From an uncultured Anaerolineae bacterium (lineage in GTDB: Bacteria > Chloroflexota > Anaerolineae > Anaerolineales > Villigracilaceae), in contig CAIJPN010000062.1 of NCBI GenBank assembly GCA_903822545.1, forward strand, positions 1-50,083: a stretch of DNA of 50,083 nt, given 5' to 3'. Below are positions 18,271-26,101 of the stretch, piece after piece (within the stretch, counting starts at the first letter, position 1; every line of letters begins with the position of its first letter). A program made the position numbers and the translations under genes. Below the pieces are notes generated by a model. That model saw only the letters and a list, made by a program, of their open reading frames with translations. It searched no databases and was not told the origin of the DNA.

Positions 18271-19179
18271 TTAGCCCTGATATTTACTGACACGAAAAAC
18301 AACTGTATTGAATGGTAAAACGTAAGATTCTTCGTTTGGGGCAAGATTGTTTCTTACTATAGCGCCAGTATCATTATCATACTTCCAATCACTCCAATTA
18401 ATTTCATCAGCCCTTGACACTTGGGCTACTATATAGCTTCCTAAAGCCAGCCTGGAACCAGTTGAACCATCATCAAAATCAAGACCAAGAGTGAATTGTT
18501 GAACTGCTACATTTTTGCTTCGCTCTGCTAGAACATTGCAGATACCTCTGGCCACTTCCACTAATGGACCTAACGCAGGTTGAGCAACGGTTAATAGTTG
18601 CAATCCCTTTTCTGCTCCCTCAGAATTTATTGCCTGCAATATTTCTTGATCACCAGTATTACCTATGTTCACTGTTTTGCAGGAAAACGATAATCCGTTT
18701 TGTCCAACGTTAAGACCAATAAATATAGGCCACCCTTGCACCGCAGCATCTTGTCCTGATTTAGCAGGGTAAGTCTGATTGAATACAGCTGTCTCACTGC
18801 CTTCGGTTGTTTGATTTTTGGCTTCAAAGGAAAATAGAATCGTATGGATGTTATCCCCTATGTGTGAAAAAATCGTTTTTGGATAATCGTATATTCTTAG
18901 GTAATCAAGCCTAATATTGATTCGCGAATTTATTAAATCATGGTCAGCTTTTATCCGAGATGTAGATTGGATATCTTGGAGACGTTTTAAAGTTTTAGAT
19001 ATTTTTGGTATAAATCCATATTGATGTTGGGTATTCAACCATGCTTTTGTTGGAAATAGACTTTCCAAGTGGCGGTCAGTTTTTATCAGTTGATCTGATT
19101 CGTCGTCATCATCTATATCTTTGAGTTTTTCAATGATTTCTGAAGCCGATCTTTCACCTAAAGGTTTAAAACTGTTCAT
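18271..19179 (-). CDS. Conserved-looking protein of unknown function in the kinase/protease cassette
   Basis: A 302-residue protein I do not recognise. It has a strong ribosome binding site (GGAGGGAG) and lies 8 nt downstream of the protease gene and upstream of the HEAT-like gene, so it is co-expressed. The first 90 residues are charged and helical. The middle and C-terminal parts look beta-rich with several Gly/Asn turns (FIGLNVGQNGLSFSC, LGLDFDDGSTGSRLALGSY) and one hydrophobic helix around ALGPLVEVARGICNVLAE. No signal peptide or clear transmembrane helix is present. It could be the protease target, an effector or a ligand-binding subunit. Confidence 0.6.
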   Translation of the reverse strand: MNSFKPLGERSASEIIEKLKDIDDDDESDQLIKTDRHLESLFPTKAWLNTQHQYGFIPKISKTLKRLQDIQSTSRIKADHDLINSRINIRLDYLRIYDYPKTIFSHIGDNIHTILFSFEAKNQTTEGSETAVFNQTYPAKSGQDAAVQGWPIFIGLNVGQNGLSFSCKTVNIGNTGDQEILQAINSEGAEKGLQLLTVAQPALGPLVEVARGICNVLAERSKNVAVQQFTLGLDFDDGSTGSRLALGSYIVAQVSRADEINWSDWKYDNDTGAIVRNNLAPNEESYVLPFNTVVFRVSKYQG

Positions 19180-19187
19180 ACTCCCTC

Positions 19188-20258
19188 CTAAATTGTTACA
19201 TATTTTTGAATTTTTTCATATAGGATTGTAAATGGAATGCCTTGATTTCCCTCTAAAACCTTATCCCCAGTCTTTTCATCTAATAAACCGCCCGCTCTGT
19301 GAATACCGATAACGTTCCAATTATCACTAAATACAGGGGATCCCGAAGATCCTTCCTCAGTATCTGAAAGATAATAAAATCTTTTATTATCTACTGCTAA
19401 AATTTCATTGTGCCGCAAAGAATATTGCATGGGTCCGCCAAGAGGATAATGCACAATATTGGCTGATTGACCAATGCATATTGGTTCAATCGAGAATTTT
19501 GCAGTTTCGATATCTTGATTTTCTTTGATTGGCGTACAAAGCCTAAGTATAGCAAAATCTAAATCATTAATGTCGCTATGTAAAACAAGAGGATTGGTAG
19601 AGTTTAATTTTATAACCAAATTTCCCGCAGATACTCCCCCATCTTCCATCTTCACTGCGCCAAATCTGATTTCAAATTGTTCCAAGCGTGTTTTAATATT
19701 TGCAGACTGGTCAGCATTTATTACATGATAATTGGTTAGGATTAAATCTTCCGCAAGTAAAACACCTGTTCCGACCCCTCTTTTATGCCATTCTAATCTA
19801 CACACTGATCGAGATACAGACAGGGCGTTTTTAAGGAATATGCTGTCTATATAATTTCTTTTATCTTTAAAGGCCTCAAGGCGATCTTTGATAAATTCTT
19901 TAGATATTTTCTCTGGTAAAGATTCTCGAGGTTGATTTAGTTCGTGACTTATTTCTGATGCTAAACCAAGGAGTAAATCGTAGCACTTAGTTTTCTCATC
20001 ATGCCGTTCAGCCAAGACAGTAAGGAAAAGGGCCAGAGCGTTTTCTCCAGTATCAGAACGATTTTGTTCATATAGGGCACCAATCAGCAGTTCCGTTTGT
20101 GTTAATGCTACTGATGAGTGAGGAATTTTATTTTTCCAAGGATTTATTCTTTGATCATTGAATATTTGAATAAGTTCCCTAAAATCAATTATGGAATCGC
20201 AACAAGTCAAAATAGCCTGTTTGGTTTTCGACAATGTCGCGGATGAAATTCCAGACAT
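19188..20258 (-). CDS. Trypsin-like serine protease with EAD-like N-terminal domain
   Basis: A 356-residue protein and the first gene of the cassette. Residues about 150-350 are a trypsin/HtrA-like domain with a complete triad: His178 in LTNYHVIN, Asp234 in DLDFAILRL and Ser305 in EEGSSGSPVF, preceded by GVGTGVLL. There is no PDZ domain and no signal peptide, so it probably acts in the cytoplasm. Residues about 10-105 form a helical domain with ENALALFLTVLAERHD and LASEIS that resembles the N-terminus of the HEAT-like protein encoded two genes downstream. Such adaptor domains in conflict systems bring effectors together by like-with-like contacts. A GGAG lies about 11 nt upstream of the ATG. 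Confidence 0.8.
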   Translation of the reverse strand: MSGISSATLSKTKQAILTCCDSIIDFRELIQIFNDQRINPWKNKIPHSSVALTQTELLIGALYEQNRSDTGENALALFLTVLAERHDEKTKCYDLLLGLASEISHELNQPRESLPEKISKEFIKDRLEAFKDKRNYIDSIFLKNALSVSRSVCRLEWHKRGVGTGVLLAEDLILTNYHVINADQSANIKTRLEQFEIRFGAVKMEDGGVSAGNLVIKLNSTNPLVLHSDINDLDFAILRLCTPIKENQDIETAKFSIEPICIGQSANIVHYPLGGPMQYSLRHNEILAVDNKRFYYLSDTEEGSSGSPVFSDNWNVIGIHRAGGLLDEKTGDKVLEGNQGIPFTILYEKIQKYVTI

Positions 20259-20483
20259 AACCAGTTCTCCACCATACCCAGGGAGGATACAAAACCCTAT
20301 ATTCTTAGTTTGTGTGCTTAGAAAGTTAATTTGGCGTACTTACATGATTGAATCAACCCACATAGTTATCATTATGAACCGATAAAATTGTTACACTTAA
20401 ATGATTACTTATTCTATTTTAGCCTCAAATTTATTTTTGTGTGAGTACTTGGTAGATCATTTTGAAATGAATTTGTAATTACG

Positions 20484-21510
20484 GCAGGACTGGCACAGTT
20501 GATGGGTTTGTCCGGGATAGGCTTTTCGTTTGAAGAGAGCGAGAAGTGGCTTTCAGAGTTTTTGTTGTTTGACATCTCCGAAAAAAGCGTTCGTTCGGAA
20601 ACGGAAGGTCTGGGGCTGGTTCAAAAACAGGCAGATGATGAAGCCATTACAAACAGTCAGGATGAAAAAGCCTTGCAGGAACGACAGCGGAAGATGCCCC
20701 AAGACCTGTCAACTCGGCTATATGTTTCGCTGGATGCAGCCAAGGTTCGAATAGAACCACGTTTCAAGAAAGGTGGAGTAGTTCCAGAACATGAAGATTG
20801 GCGCGATATGAAGGGCGGCTGTTGGTATCAGGCCTAACCAGTTCCCAAGATGCACCAGTCCAGACGATAAAAAATCAAAGCCGAACGGGATGGCACGGTG
20901 TTTCGCACCACACAGCATCAATATTTTTGCGATATTTGCCTGGCTGACCAATTTGGTAAGCTGCTTTGGGCTTATGGCTGCCAAAATTGGGTCGATCAAA
21001 TCCCAGAGTTGGTTTTGTTTGCGATGGAGCACTTTGGATTTGGGATTTGGTCTCGCATCACTACTCAAACGCCACACAAATTGTCGATTGGTATCATACC
21101 GAAGAACATCTCAAGAAATTCGCGGATGCTGTGTTTCCTTCACTAGAAGAACGCCGAGATTGGCTGGAAACTGTAACCGAGATGCTCTGGCAGGGTCAGA
21201 TCGAGGAAGTTATCCTGGCCTGTCAAAGTATTGAAACTTAACATCCACATGTCCTGCCAACCTGCCTGTATTTTGCAAACGACATCGAAAGAATGCGCTA
21301 TAACCATTTCCTCGTCCACGGTTACTTGATTTGCAGTGGCACCATTGAAAGTGGATGCAAGCAGATCGTCACCCAACGATTGAAACGGTCTGGCGCTCAA
21401 TGGACGGTAGCTGGCGCTGTCTGTCCACACTGCCAAAGCTCGCGTTGTTTGCTCAGTGGTAAGTGGAATTCTCTTTGTCAAAAATGCTCCAGCCTCCCCT
21501 TAGCTGCCTG
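20484..21510 (+). pseudogene. Decayed ISKra4-family transposase
   Basis: Pieces of one transposase lie in different frames. The first, about 20484-20837, reads FEESEKWLSEFLLFDISEKS and later RLYVSLDAAKV. A middle piece (to 21240) reads QFGKLLWAYG, then GALWIWDLVSHH and QIVDWYHTEEHLKKFADAVF, the DDE core region. The last, to about 21510, reads MRYNHFLVHGYLICSGTIES and then CKQIVTQRLKRSGAQW. This order matches ISKra4 transposases. Several frameshifts and a missing N-terminus make it a pseudogene. It sits upstream of the cassette promoter region, reading away from it. Confidence 0.75.
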
Positions 21511-21518
21511 ACAACTTT

Positions 21519-23317
21519 TGATACTGTTGGCGAATTCAAAAAAGAGGATAATTGGCGAAATTCCTAGATTGCAAGGAGCAAACGATGAGCCTCGCTCCCC
21601 AACCCAGTTATCCAATTCCCGAAGACACGCAGCGCATAGCACGGGCAGCCTTTCCCAAGAGCAATTTGTACATACGCATGCGGGATGAGTTGGGCGAGAT
21701 CTATCAAGATGCGAGTTTTGCAGAGTTGTTTCCGGGGCGAGGGCAGAAAGCGGAGTCGCCAGGACGTTTAGCCTGGGTAACAGTAATGCAGTACTCGGAA
21801 GGATTATCGGATCGGCAGGCAGCGGAGGCGGTGCGTGCGCGGATCGACTGGAAATATGTTTTGGGCCTGGAACTGGATGATCCGGGGTTTGATTATTCGG
21901 TGCTGAGTGAATTTCGAGAGCGTTTGGTCGCTGGACAGAAAGAACAGATGCTCCTCGATGAACTGCTGGGTCGCCTGAAGGAACTCAAGTTGCTGAAAGC
22001 GCGGGGACAGCAGCGGACCGATTCGACTCACATCTTGGGAGCCGTGCGTCAACTAAACCGGGTTGAAATTGTAGGTGAGGCAATGCGACACGCTTTGAAC
22101 GAGCTATCGGAATTTGCGCCGGAATGGGTCAAGGAGATTGCCAAGCCGGAATGGTTTACCCGTTATGGGAGGCGCTTTGAACAAATGCGTTTACCGAAGG
22201 AACAGACAGAACGGGACGCCTTGTTGGTGACGATTGGTGAAGATGGAGCATATTTGCTGGAGACTGTGCGAACGGCCGTTGAGAATTCAACACAATCTTC
22301 GACGATAGTGCAACTGCAGGAATTGCCTGGCGTAGAGTTCCTACGACGGATGTGGGTGCAGCAATACTGGACGGAAGTGAAAGAAGACGGCGGCGCGCAT
22401 TTGCATCTACGCGGCGACGACAACCAACCGCCGGGAGCCCTGCGTTTGCATTCTCCGTATGATGATAACGTGCGCTACAGCGCCAAACGGGAAAAGGGCT
22501 GGGTGGGATACAAAATCCAACTCAGCGAAACCAGTGCCGTGGACGAGGTGCACTTGATTACCCAACTGACCACAACCCTGGCGACCGAGAGCGACATGGC
22601 AGCGCTGGAAAAGGTGCATCGCAGCTTGAAGCAGAAAGATTTATTGCCAGATGAACATCTGTTGGATGCCGGATATGTGGATGCCGAGTCGTTGGTGTTT
22701 TCCAAACGCGACTTCGGGGTGACCATTTGCTCTCCAGTGCGAGAGAAGGTCAGTTGGCAAGCGAAGGCTGGGAAGGGCTTTGATCTGGCCAACTTTCAGA
22801 TCGATTGGGAGAAACAGGTGGTCACTTGTCCCAAGGGACAGACATCGGCTCAATGGTGTGAACGACATTCGGAAAAGCGCAAACCGGCTATTCAGGTGCG
22901 ATTCTCACCTTCCGTTTGTCGCACTTGTGCTTACCATACTCAATGCACACTAGCTAAAAGCGGAGTACACACTATCACCTTCTTGCCACAGGAACAACAT
23001 GTCGCCCTACAACAAGTCCGCAAGGAACAAAGCACCCAACCCTTTTGGAAAAAATATGCCCAACGCTCTGGAGTTGAGGGAACTTTTTCGCAAGCGGTTC
23101 GCGACTATGAACTCCGCTGCGCCCGTTACATCGGGTTAGCAAAGACCAATTTGCAGATGACTGCAACGGCCACTGCGATCAACCTCCATCGGCTCTTTGA
23201 CTGGTGGCTGCATCGGCCCAGGGCCCAAACCAGAACTTCTGCTTTTGCAAAACTAGCTCCGTCCCCAGCCCTCTTGGCACCAGCTTGTGGCGCAGCTTGA
23301 ATTCGCCAACAGTATCA
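21519..23317. mobile_element. Intact IS1182-family insertion sequence with terminal repeats and 5-bp target duplication
   Basis: A 1.8-kb element bounded by perfect 21-bp inverted repeats, TGATACTGTTGGCGAATTC plus AA at 21519-21539 and its complement at 23297-23317. ACTTT flanks both ends (21514-21518 and 23318-23322), a likely target duplication. The single gene is intact, so the insertion is probably recent. It separates two decayed transposase remnants. Confidence 0.85.
21585..23300 (+). CDS. IS1182-family transposase
   Basis: A 571-residue transposase from the ATG at 21585 with AGGAG upstream. The N-terminus (ELFPGRGQKAESPGRLAWVT, then MQYSEGLSDRQAAEAVRARI and GFDYSVLSEFRERL) and the RTDSTHILGAVR segment match the IS1182/DUF772 plus DDE transposase layout. 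A later catalytic region includes YSAKREKGWVGYKIQLSE, DAGYVDAE and a Cys cluster (CRTCAYHTQC), and the C-terminus has RSGVEGTFSQAVR and ARYIGLAKTNLQ, with the final DDE Glu in GVEGT. The stop codon lies within the right inverted repeat. No frameshift is seen, so it should be active. Confidence 0.9.
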   Translation: MSLAPQPSYPIPEDTQRIARAAFPKSNLYIRMRDELGEIYQDASFAELFPGRGQKAESPGRLAWVTVMQYSEGLSDRQAAEAVRARIDWKYVLGLELDDPGFDYSVLSEFRERLVAGQKEQMLLDELLGRLKELKLLKARGQQRTDSTHILGAVRQLNRVEIVGEAMRHALNELSEFAPEWVKEIAKPEWFTRYGRRFEQMRLPKEQTERDALLVTIGEDGAYLLETVRTAVENSTQSSTIVQLQELPGVEFLRRMWVQQYWTEVKEDGGAHLHLRGDDNQPPGALRLHSPYDDNVRYSAKREKGWVGYKIQLSETSAVDEVHLITQLTTTLATESDMAALEKVHRSLKQKDLLPDEHLLDAGYVDAESLVFSKRDFGVTICSPVREKVSWQAKAGKGFDLANFQIDWEKQVVTCPKGQTSAQWCERHSEKRKPAIQVRFSPSVCRTCAYHTQCTLAKSGVHTITFLPQEQHVALQQVRKEQSTQPFWKKYAQRSGVEGTFSQAVRDYELRCARYIGLAKTNLQMTATATAINLHRLFDWWLHRPRAQTRTSAFAKLAPSPALLAPACGAA

Positions 23318-23344
23318 ACTTTTGCGTGCACACAGTTGAGTTCA

Positions 23345-23702
23345 GAAGATTGAGCGGAAGCAAATCATAGAGCTCAACTTTCATCCACTGGACAAAGAAC
23401 AGAAAGCCAAAAATCGGGCAATTTCTAAAGGATGGATATTGATCGAGAATCATCCCCAAATTGAAAATCTTTCGCATGTTGAGCCATCAATTCAAAATTT
23501 GAACCGTTTTCAACAAGCTTTGGAAAAAAGTTTTCCTATTCAAACGGTCTTTTGCTTCTTGCACTTCTGGACTCGACAATTTTTGCCCCCAATTTGGAAT
23601 TGCTGGTTTTGAGCGAACGCTATCGCAATCGCCGAAAACGCTAGCGTGCGTTTCAACCTAAAAGCTGCCATCTACAATTTGGAACTCAATACAGCCAGCT
23701 AA
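23345..23702 (+). pseudogene. C-terminal remnant of an IS5-like (DDE_4) transposase
   Basis: LDKEQKAKNRAIS followed by LIEN, in one frame from about 23388, and LSERYRNRRKR then RFNLKAAIYNLEL at 23609-23690 match the last part of IS5/DDE_4 transposases. Stops, a frame change and an unrelated stretch between these blocks show it is dead. The rest of the 23319-23751 interval holds no gene. Confidence 0.65.
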
Positions 23703-23751
23703 TCCTAATAGAGCCACAAGGCTTTGGATATCTGATAACCGTGGTCGAGAA

Positions 23752-24267
23752 TTAATTCGAACCGGTTTTTCTACTTTTTTTTTGATATGCCTTATCCCGT
23801 TCTTCCGCATCCGGATAAAAATATGTCTGCACAGTTCCATCCGGACCGGTTTCCGTCCACCCTAATGGTGGCTCTTCAGTGCTCTCTTTAGTAAGCGCTA
23901 ACAAAAATCGAACATTTCGACGTCGCTCTAATTCGGGGAGATTGATCAAAATTTCGAAAAGCTGAACAAAATTGGGGTCTTGGTCGCAGAATTCTTTAAA
24001 CCGTTCAGCGCGCTGTTGATCATCGTTCAATGCCAGCCAGCCAGCTGCTGTGTAAACATCCACTTTCGGGACATCGAAATATTGGGCTAATGCAGCCAAT
24101 AGCTGATGGCTGGGTCTTTTTCTACCGGTCAAAACTTCAGATAAATAAGATGGCGCGACTTCAATCGCAATAGAAACTTGCCGCAAAGACACTTTATGTT
24201 CTTTGGCAAGTTTTTTTATATAGAGCGATAAGTCTGACGAATTTGTCGGGGTAGATTGTTTACGCAT
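23752..24267 (-). CDS. XRE-family transcriptional regulator
   Basis: A 171-residue protein with an N-terminal HTH: LAKEHKVSLRQVSIAIEVAP, SYLSEVLTGRKRPSHQLLAA and LAQYFDVP, at about residues 18-72. This is the Cro/CI type. The C-terminal half is helical with a final charged segment and no known enzyme motif. It is divergent from the excisionase and integrase genes with a 138-nt shared intergenic region, the usual layout for a lysogeny-type repressor of a mobile element. An AGGGA precedes the ATG. It probably controls the excisionase/integrase promoter. Confidence 0.85.
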   Translation of the reverse strand: MRKQSTPTNSSDLSLYIKKLAKEHKVSLRQVSIAIEVAPSYLSEVLTGRKRPSHQLLAALAQYFDVPKVDVYTAAGWLALNDDQQRAERFKEFCDQDPNFVQLFEILINLPELERRRNVRFLLALTKESTEEPPLGWTETGPDGTVQTYFYPDAEERDKAYQKKSRKTGSN

Positions 24268-24405
24268 AATAAAATCCCTGCTTGATTTTTACAAACACAT
24301 GAAGTAAAATTCGTCTACTTGCGAAATAAATGACGGCTAAAAATTAACATTGGGCGTCGACATATCCAATAGTAAAAATAATTTTCGCAGAAACGGAGAA
24401 ACATC

Positions 24406-24624
24406 ATGTCCACTACCGAAAACACAAATTACATTATCCTTACGCCTAAAGAAGCTGCTGAGAAATTGCGTTGTTCATCGGCGATGGTTCTGAAACTCAG
24501 CCGTACTGGGGAATTGCCCTGCGTGCGCTATGGCCGGAAGGTTGGCATTCTGGAAAGCGACCTGATCAAGTTTATCGAAGTCAGCCGCTACCCTAAGCCC
24601 CGGGCTTTGACGAATGCCCGCTAA
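24406..24624 (+). CDS. Excisionase-like helix-turn-helix protein
   Basis: A 72-residue protein with the MerR/excisionase-type HTH: ILTPKEAAEKLRCSSAMVLK, then LSRTGELPCVRYGRKVGILE and DLIKFIEVSR. This is the DNA-binding excisionase family fold. It overlaps the integrase start by 11 nt, and GGAGAAACATC precedes its ATG. By position and fold it is the likely recombination directionality factor, helping the integrase excise the element, or a transcriptional regulator of it. A weak promoter (TTGGGC, 17 nt, TAAAAA) ends about 20 nt upstream of the ribosome binding site. Confidence 0.8.
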   Translation: MSTTENTNYIILTPKEAAEKLRCSSAMVLKLSRTGELPCVRYGRKVGILESDLIKFIEVSRYPKPRALTNAR

Positions 24625-25828
24625 ACGGTATCGCGCTCATGGAGACGGGTCGATTACTGTAAGGAAGGGACGACCCAAACCATATCTTGCACAAGTCACA
24701 ATGCGTGGCAATCGATTATCACAATCTTTTGCCACCAAAATCGAAGCGACACGTTGGATTCAGGACATTAATAACAAAAGCCGTTCGGTGGCCGATGTGG
24801 GGCTGCTGGCGGCATCCCTAGAGCAGGCAATCAACTTTTGGCTGGATTATGTTCAGATTACCAAAAGCGCCAAAACCTACCTGGGCTACAAGCGCGTCGC
24901 TGATAAATATATTATTCCACAAATCGGCAGGCAGCGCGTTTTTGAAGTCAAACCGCTGGATTTGCAAGAAATCCTGACGATCTACTCCAAAGAAGTCAGC
25001 GAGCGGGAACTGCTCTACATCTGGCAGACCGCCAGCAGCTTCTTTGGTTACCTGGTGACCCAGAGTGTTATCACACAAAACCTGGCAAAATTTGTCGCCA
25101 AGCCTCGGCAAAAGCAGAATACCAATGATTTTCGCTATCTTTCCAGGGATCAGGCTCACAAGCTGATCCAGGTGGCCGAGAAAAAAAACGACCCGCTGGT
25201 TGATTTGTACTACTTTCTGCTCTCAACCGGTATGCGCGAAGGCGAAGTTCTCGGTTTACGCTGGAACAATGTCGATTGGGATACGCGATCCATCATCGTG
25301 GTGGAGCAAGTCCAGTGGAAGGACCAAAAGCGCGAAGGCAAGGCCGGGTATGAGTTCCAGTCGCCGAAGACGGCGCGTTCCAAACGGCGTATCCCTATCG
25401 GTGCAGAAACCATCCGGAGGCTGCGCACCCAGCAGCGAAGGAATTCGGCATTCAAGCAATTCGCCAAGGACAAGTGGAAGGAGCACGATCTGGTGTTCCC
25501 ATCCGAAGCAGGGACGCCGATGGAGCCGACCAACTTAATCCGCCGCTTCAAGGATTTACTCAAAGCCGCGGAATTGCCCAACGTTCGTATTCACGACCTG
25601 CGCCACACGCACGCCACATTGTTACTTTTGCGTGGCGTCCACCCGAAAGTGGTGAGCGAACGCCTCGGCCATGCCGACATTACCACCACCTTGAAAATCT
25701 ACTCGCACGTTATCCCGACCTTGCAGGAAGTGGTGGCAGGCACCATCGAGAACATTCTCGAAAAGCTGCCGCAACAACAAGCTGATTTATCTGGTAAGGA
25801 ACTGGAAACCTTCGAAAACGAGTTATAA
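24614..25828 (+). CDS. int: Tyrosine recombinase (phage-type integrase)
   Basis: A 404-residue integrase. The N-terminus has an AP2-like arm-binding segment (DGSITVRKGRPKPYLAQVTM) and a SAM-like core-binding domain. The catalytic domain has Arg in STGMREGEVLGLRW, HDLRHTHATLLL (His-x-x-Arg), LGHADITTTLKIYSH (His, then the nucleophile Tyr in KIYSH). All catalytic residues are present. It reads toward the 3' end of the tRNA-Lys gene 124 nt away, the usual location of an integrase whose attachment site is the tRNA end. The frame is intact, so the island may still be mobile. Confidence 0.92.
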   Translation: MPAKRYRAHGDGSITVRKGRPKPYLAQVTMRGNRLSQSFATKIEATRWIQDINNKSRSVADVGLLAASLEQAINFWLDYVQITKSAKTYLGYKRVADKYIIPQIGRQRVFEVKPLDLQEILTIYSKEVSERELLYIWQTASSFFGYLVTQSVITQNLAKFVAKPRQKQNTNDFRYLSRDQAHKLIQVAEKKNDPLVDLYYFLLSTGMREGEVLGLRWNNVDWDTRSIIVVEQVQWKDQKREGKAGYEFQSPKTARSKRRIPIGAETIRRLRTQQRRNSAFKQFAKDKWKEHDLVFPSEAGTPMEPTNLIRRFKDLLKAAELPNVRIHDLRHTHATLLLLRGVHPKVVSERLGHADITTTLKIYSHVIPTLQEVVAGTIENILEKLPQQQADLSGKELETFENEL

Positions 25829-25909
25829 ATGCTCAGACAGGACAAAATGAAATGCAACCAAATCGCAACCAAACACAATTTCGCACCGAGAAAAATTCCG
25901 CTTATAACA

Positions 25910-25947
25910 ATATCTGGGGGCCTGGTGTGTACCAGACCCCCAGATAT
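25910..25947. repeat. 38-bp near-perfect palindrome between integrase and tRNA-Lys
   Basis: ATATCTGGGGG (25910-25920) pairs with CCCCCAGATAT (25937-25947), and inside it CTGGT pairs with ACCAG around a GTGT loop, with one mismatch. It is 5 nt from the tRNA 3' end. It could end tRNA transcription, though the following T-run is weak, or be an integrase or host-factor site. Confidence 0.7.
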
Positions 25948-25952
25948 GGGTG

Positions 25953-26024
25953 TGATCGACCAGGGACTTGAACCCTGAACCCACTGATTAAGAGTCAGTT
26001 GCTCTGCCATTGAGCTAGTCGACC
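25953..26024 (-). tRNA. tRNA-Lys (anticodon CTT)
   Basis: The minus strand folds as a 72-nt cloverleaf: acceptor GGTCGAC with GTCGATC (one G-U pair), D-arm GCTC-AATGGCA-GAGC, anticodon stem ACTGA/TCAGT with loop CTCTTAA (anticodon CTT), T-arm CAGGG-TTCAAGT-CCCTG, discriminator A. The CCA end is not encoded. The 3' end faces the integrase gene. Confidence 0.93.
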
Positions 26025-26038
26025 GTCGAGCGGACGAT

Positions 26039-26066
26039 ATTATACACCAAAGGAGGGGCGTGTCAA
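26039..26066 (-). promoter_or_regulatory. Promoter of tRNA-Lys
   Basis: TTGACA (26061-26066) and TATAAT (26039-26044) on the minus strand are both consensus, with a 16-nt spacer. The predicted start is about 8 nt before the tRNA 5' end. Confidence 0.75.
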
Positions 26067-26088
26067 TGAGTTTTTAATAGGATTTAGG

Positions 26089-26094
26089 TATAAT
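26089..26094 (+). promoter_or_regulatory. -10 box of the foldase gene, probably leaderless
   Basis: A perfect TATAAT ends 7 nt before the ATG at 26102. The -35 region is weak. The GGGAGA between them is too close to the ATG to be a normal Shine-Dalgarno sequence. Confidence 0.4.
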
Positions 26095-26101
26095 CGGGAG
26101 A

